From: Herbiconiux sp. VKM Ac-1786
GTDB lineage: Bacteria; Actinomycetota; Actinomycetes; Actinomycetales; Microbacteriaceae
Reading direction: 5' to 3'
Length of the DNA: 64,000 bases
Assembly (NCBI RefSeq): GCF_015350805.1
Contig: NZ_JADKSG010000001.1
Span: forward strand, 186,001-250,000
Shown piece after piece: positions 61,452 through 64,000 of the stretch. Within the stretch, counting starts at the first letter, position 1, and each line of letters opens with the position of its first letter. A model generated the notes under the pieces. It was given only the letters and a program-made list of their open reading frames with translations, was not told where the DNA came from and ran no database searches. The position numbers and the translations under genes were made by a program.

Positions 61452-62495
61452 ATGAGACGAATGATCCTCGCTTCCTCCGCCGTGGTCGCGGTGCTGCTGC
61501 TGGCCGGATGCTCGGCGGCCGGCTCCTCGTCGAGCCAGTCCGAGGGCGTCCCGTACGTCGACGGGCAGCGCCTCGACCCCGCCGAGGCCGCGCCCGAGGG
61601 CGGTGTCGCGGCCGACGGCTCGACCGAGTCGCTCGCCGAGTCCGAGCAGAGCGTCATCACCACGGGCTGGATCACGATCACCGTCGACGACCCCGCCGCC
61701 GCGACCGACGACGCGATCGCGCTGGTCGACTCGCTCGACGGGCGCATCGACTCCCGCACGCAGGAGGCCGGCAGCGACGACCAGGGCGCGAGCTCGCAGC
61801 TCACCGTTCGGGTGCCGGCCGAATCGGTCGACCAGGCCGTCGACGGGCTCCGCGAGCTGGGCGACGTCGAGTCGGTGTCGATCAGCACCAGCGACGTCAC
61901 GCTGCAGGTGCGCGACCTCGACGCGCAGATCTCGGCACTGCAGGCCTCGGTCGACCGGCTGCTCGACCTGGTGGGGTCAGCGGCCACCACCGCCGACCTG
62001 ATCGAGCTCGAGACCGCGATCTCCGACCGGCAGGGGCAGCTCGACAGCCTGAAGTCGCAGAAGCAGTACCTCTCCGACCAGATCGACTACTCGACGCTGA
62101 CGCTCGACCTGCAGCAGAAGGGGGCGCTGCCCTCGGCCGCGCCCGGTGACTTCTGGCTAGGCCTCGCGGCCGGCTGGGCGTCGCTCGGCGCGACGGCCTC
62201 GGCATTCCTGGTGCTCGCCGGGGTTCTCATCCCGTGGCTGCTGCCGCTCGCAGTGCTCGCGGCGATCGCGCTGCTCATCGTCGCGGTGGTGCGCCGAGGC
62301 TCCCGCCGCGCGACCCCGCCCGCGCCCGCCGCGCCCGACACCGCGAGCACAGGCGTGGACACGTCGGCCCCCGCACCCGCCGCGGCAGCATCGGCACCCG
62401 CCACATCCGCACCCGCGCCTGCCCCAGACGCACCCACCCCAGCCCCCGACACCTCAGCCACCCCGAGCGACCACCCCCGCCCCGACACCCTCTAG
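61452..62495 (+). CDS. DUF4349 lipoprotein
   Basis: 347 residues. Lipoprotein signal with lipobox LLAGC (Cys20), a Ser-rich linker, then the DUF4349 domain: ITTGWITITVDDPAAATDDAIALVDSLDGRIDSRTQ, VRVPAESVDQAVDGLRELGDV and a coiled-coil (ISALQASVDRLLDLV, LIELETAISDRQGQLDSLK). One membrane helix follows (about 250-280) and then an Ala/Pro/Thr/Ser tail of about 60 residues. Topology suggests an anchored cell-envelope protein. Function of the family is unknown; some are linked to anti-sigma or stress roles. Confidence 0.87.
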   Translation: MRRMILASSAVVAVLLLAGCSAAGSSSSQSEGVPYVDGQRLDPAEAAPEGGVAADGSTESLAESEQSVITTGWITITVDDPAAATDDAIALVDSLDGRIDSRTQEAGSDDQGASSQLTVRVPAESVDQAVDGLRELGDVESVSISTSDVTLQVRDLDAQISALQASVDRLLDLVGSAATTADLIELETAISDRQGQLDSLKSQKQYLSDQIDYSTLTLDLQQKGALPSAAPGDFWLGLAAGWASLGATASAFLVLAGVLIPWLLPLAVLAAIALLIVAVVRRGSRRATPPAPAAPDTASTGVDTSAPAPAAAASAPATSAPAPAPDAPTPAPDTSATPSDHPRPDTL

Positions 62496-62513
62496 CGACG
62501 AGAGCGGCCCGGC

Positions 62514-63830
62514 TCAGCCCGCCGGGTGCTGCTGCACCCAGAGCTCCCGCCGCAGCGTCAGCACGTGCAGCGCCGCGTCGTCGACCCGCGACGCCGGGAT
62601 CGTTCCCGCCCGCACCGCCGCCGCCAGCGACGCCACGAGCGGCGGAAGATCCACCGTGCTGTTGTAGAGCAGCACGTCGTTGCCCGCCGCCACCGCCGCG
62701 ATCGCGTTCGCCGTGCGATCCGCGTACGCCGGAACCCCCGACGCCTCGAGCATCAGCAGATCATCCGTCACCGCCACGCCCTCGAACCCGAGCTCCTCGC
62801 GCAGCACGCGATGCCACTCGGGCGAGAGCGACGCGGGCCGCGCATCCACCGCCGTGTAGGCCAGGTGCCCGAACATCACGAGCTCGGCCCCGGCATCGAT
62901 CCCCGCGGCGAACGGCGGGGCGACCTCGCTCCGCCACTGCTCCAGCGGCAGCGGCGTCGACGGGATCGACGTGTGCGAATCCCCCGCCGTCGCCCCGTGC
63001 CCCGGGAAGTGCTTCAGCGTGCTGAACACGTGCCCGCGCTCCGCCTCCACCGCGGCGGCCACCCGATCGGCCGCCGACGCCGCCTCCGTTCCGAGCGCCC
63101 GCTCGAAGATGAACGACCCGGGATCGGCGGTCACGTCGGCCACGATCCCGAAGTTCACCGTCATCCCGGTCGCCTCCAGCAGCGCCGCCCGCTGCGCGAA
63201 CGCATCGTTCGTCGACGCGACCGGCTCCGACTTCAGGGTGTCCGCCGCCGGATACCCGTCCTCCGCCAGCCGCGCCACGATCCCACCCTCCTCGTCGATC
63301 GCCACGAGGGTGCCGAGGCCCTCGCTCTGCTGCAGCGCATCCGTCAACGCCGTCGCCTGCACGCTCGACCCGGGCACGTTGTCGCCGAGCAGCAGCAGCC
63401 CGGCCGGCTGGTTCGCGGTGAGATACGCCTGCAGCGGCGCCGGATCGGCCCCGCCCACGTGCACCATCACGAGTGACGCGAGCTTCTGCTCGAGCGTCAT
63501 GGTCGACAGTCGCGCCTCGGCATACAAGCGGATGCGCTCCCCCACCGACACGACGGGGAACTCCCCGCGCACCCGCCCGCTCCCCTCCGGTGCCGCCCCC
63601 GAGGCGCCCCCCGCCGCCGACGTCGCACTCCCGGACGGGGCGACCCCCGACCCGCCACCGCCCCCGGCACTCGACGTCGCGGCACCCGCAGGCCCGCCCG
63701 CGGTTCCGCCCCCGAACAGCGCCGACCCCGTGCATCCGGAGACCGCCATCGTCGCCGCGAGCAGCACACCCGACAGCACCCCGAGGCGCCCGGCCGCCGA
63801 ACGGCGCCGGGGAGTGACCACGCGCGTCAT
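62514..63830 (-). CDS. Glycoside hydrolase family 3 lipoprotein (NagZ-like)
   Basis: 438 residues. Lipobox AVSGC (Cys33), Gly/Ser/Ala-rich linker to about residue 85, then a GH3 N-terminal barrel: MTLEQKLASLVMVHVGG, LVAIDEEGGIVARL, HVFSTLKHFPGHGATAGDSHTSIP (the NagZ His-Asp loop), ELVMFGHLAYTAVDA and EGVAVTDDLLMLEA (nucleophile Asp). Likely an extracytoplasmic beta-N-acetylhexosaminidase acting on cell-wall fragments. No GH3 C-terminal domain. The ATG overlaps the upstream gene stop (ATGA). Confidence 0.92.
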   Translation of the reverse strand: MTRVVTPRRRSAAGRLGVLSGVLLAATMAVSGCTGSALFGGGTAGGPAGAATSSAGGGGGSGVAPSGSATSAAGGASGAAPEGSGRVRGEFPVVSVGERIRLYAEARLSTMTLEQKLASLVMVHVGGADPAPLQAYLTANQPAGLLLLGDNVPGSSVQATALTDALQQSEGLGTLVAIDEEGGIVARLAEDGYPAADTLKSEPVASTNDAFAQRAALLEATGMTVNFGIVADVTADPGSFIFERALGTEAASAADRVAAAVEAERGHVFSTLKHFPGHGATAGDSHTSIPSTPLPLEQWRSEVAPPFAAGIDAGAELVMFGHLAYTAVDARPASLSPEWHRVLREELGFEGVAVTDDLLMLEASGVPAYADRTANAIAAVAAGNDVLLYNSTVDLPPLVASLAAAVRAGTIPASRVDDAALHVLTLRRELWVQQHPAG

Positions 63831-64000
63831 TCGGGCACGGGCCCGAGCAGCGCGTTCGCGACCGTGGAGTGCGCCGACTCGTCGTCGGAGGGATGGAACA
63901 TGCCCGCGACGACGTCGCGGTAGAGCCGCCCGAGCTCGCTCGAGGAGGCGATGGCCGAGCCGCCTGAGACACGCAGGGCATGATCGACGACGACGCGGGC
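63827..64000 (-). CDS. Acyl-CoA dehydrogenase family protein, C-terminal end only
   Basis: 57 codons and a stop, open to the window edge. VVVDHALRVSGGSAIASSSELGRLYRDVVAGMFHPSDDESAHSTVANALLG is typical of the last helices of acyl-CoA dehydrogenase or DszC/SfnB-like flavoproteins; the motif after RLYRDV that closes on FAD is present. The 5' part lies outside. Its stop TGA overlaps the GH3 gene start. Confidence 0.8.
   Translation of the reverse strand, partial: ARVVVDHALRVSGGSAIASSSELGRLYRDVVAGMFHPSDDESAHSTVANALLGPVPE

Overview
The window is about 72% G+C (my estimate by eye) and almost fully coding. It looks like a chromosomal segment of a high-G+C actinobacterium, most likely a member of the Microbacteriaceae. 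The signs are a mycoredoxin-type glutaredoxin, F420-dependent LLM oxidoreductases, a protein O-mannosyltransferase, DUF2469 and DUF4349 proteins, a DUF222/HNH endonuclease, an actinobacterial-style rpsP-khpA-rimM-trmD / rplS-lepB-rnhB cluster, frequent GTG starts, and many leaderless gene starts placed six or seven bases after a TANNNT hexamer. Both ends are cut inside genes (dprA at base 1, an acyl-CoA dehydrogenase at base 64000).

Layout. 1-9.3 kb, mostly minus strand: DNA processing (dprA, comM, yraN), DUF2469, rnhB, lepB, rplS, a membrane protein, map (plus), trmD, rimM, khpA, rpsP. 9.5-20.1 kb: a YbdK-type carboxylate-amine ligase, an LLM oxidoreductase, ffh, an MFS exporter, a second LLM oxidoreductase, an alpha/beta hydrolase, ftsY, a mycoredoxin, prs, glmU. 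20.2-22.4 kb: tRNA-Gln, a MarR regulator and a DUF222/HNH gene. 22.4-33.5 kb: an ABC-F ATPase, a spermidine-synthase-like gene, a Pr6Pr membrane protein, apt, ispE, and a complete BMP-type nucleoside uptake operon with a nucleoside hydrolase. 33.7-42.9 kb: hydrolase, rsmA, tatD, metG, quinone oxidoreductase, rsmI, a protein mannosyltransferase and a YeiH family exporter. 43.1-48.4 kb: an AfsR-like BTAD/NB-ARC regulator facing a DrrAB-like ABC exporter, bracketed by two copies of one palindromic element. 48.6-64 kb: a YyaL (thioredoxin-fold) protein, DUF1684, hydrolase, hrpA, MFS, two aldo/keto reductases, a decayed NUDIX-like gene, an EamA transporter, a DUF4349 lipoprotein, a glycoside hydrolase family 3 lipoprotein and the end of an acyl-CoA dehydrogenase.

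How genes work together. ffh and ftsY are the two GTPases of SRP targeting and lepB removes the signal peptides. rpsP, khpA, rimM, trmD and rplS serve ribosome assembly and tRNA modification; metG, rsmA, rsmI and map serve translation. The BMP lipoprotein, ATPase, two permeases and nucleoside hydrolase form one uptake-and-cleavage pathway, and apt and prs nearby can turn the released base into nucleotide.

The most unusual signal is not a gene. The word GCATCCG (reverse CGGATGC) occurs about 80 times by hand count, against roughly 15 expected from base composition. It is densest between genes, and three intergenic spaces carry it as an inverted pair. This resembles DNA uptake sequences of naturally competent bacteria, and the window holds dprA and comM, but the link is a hypothesis. 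Other points: an apparent ATT start for rimM, a perfect 57-bp tandem duplication that lengthens the N-terminus of RsmA, and several long palindromes just after stop codons.
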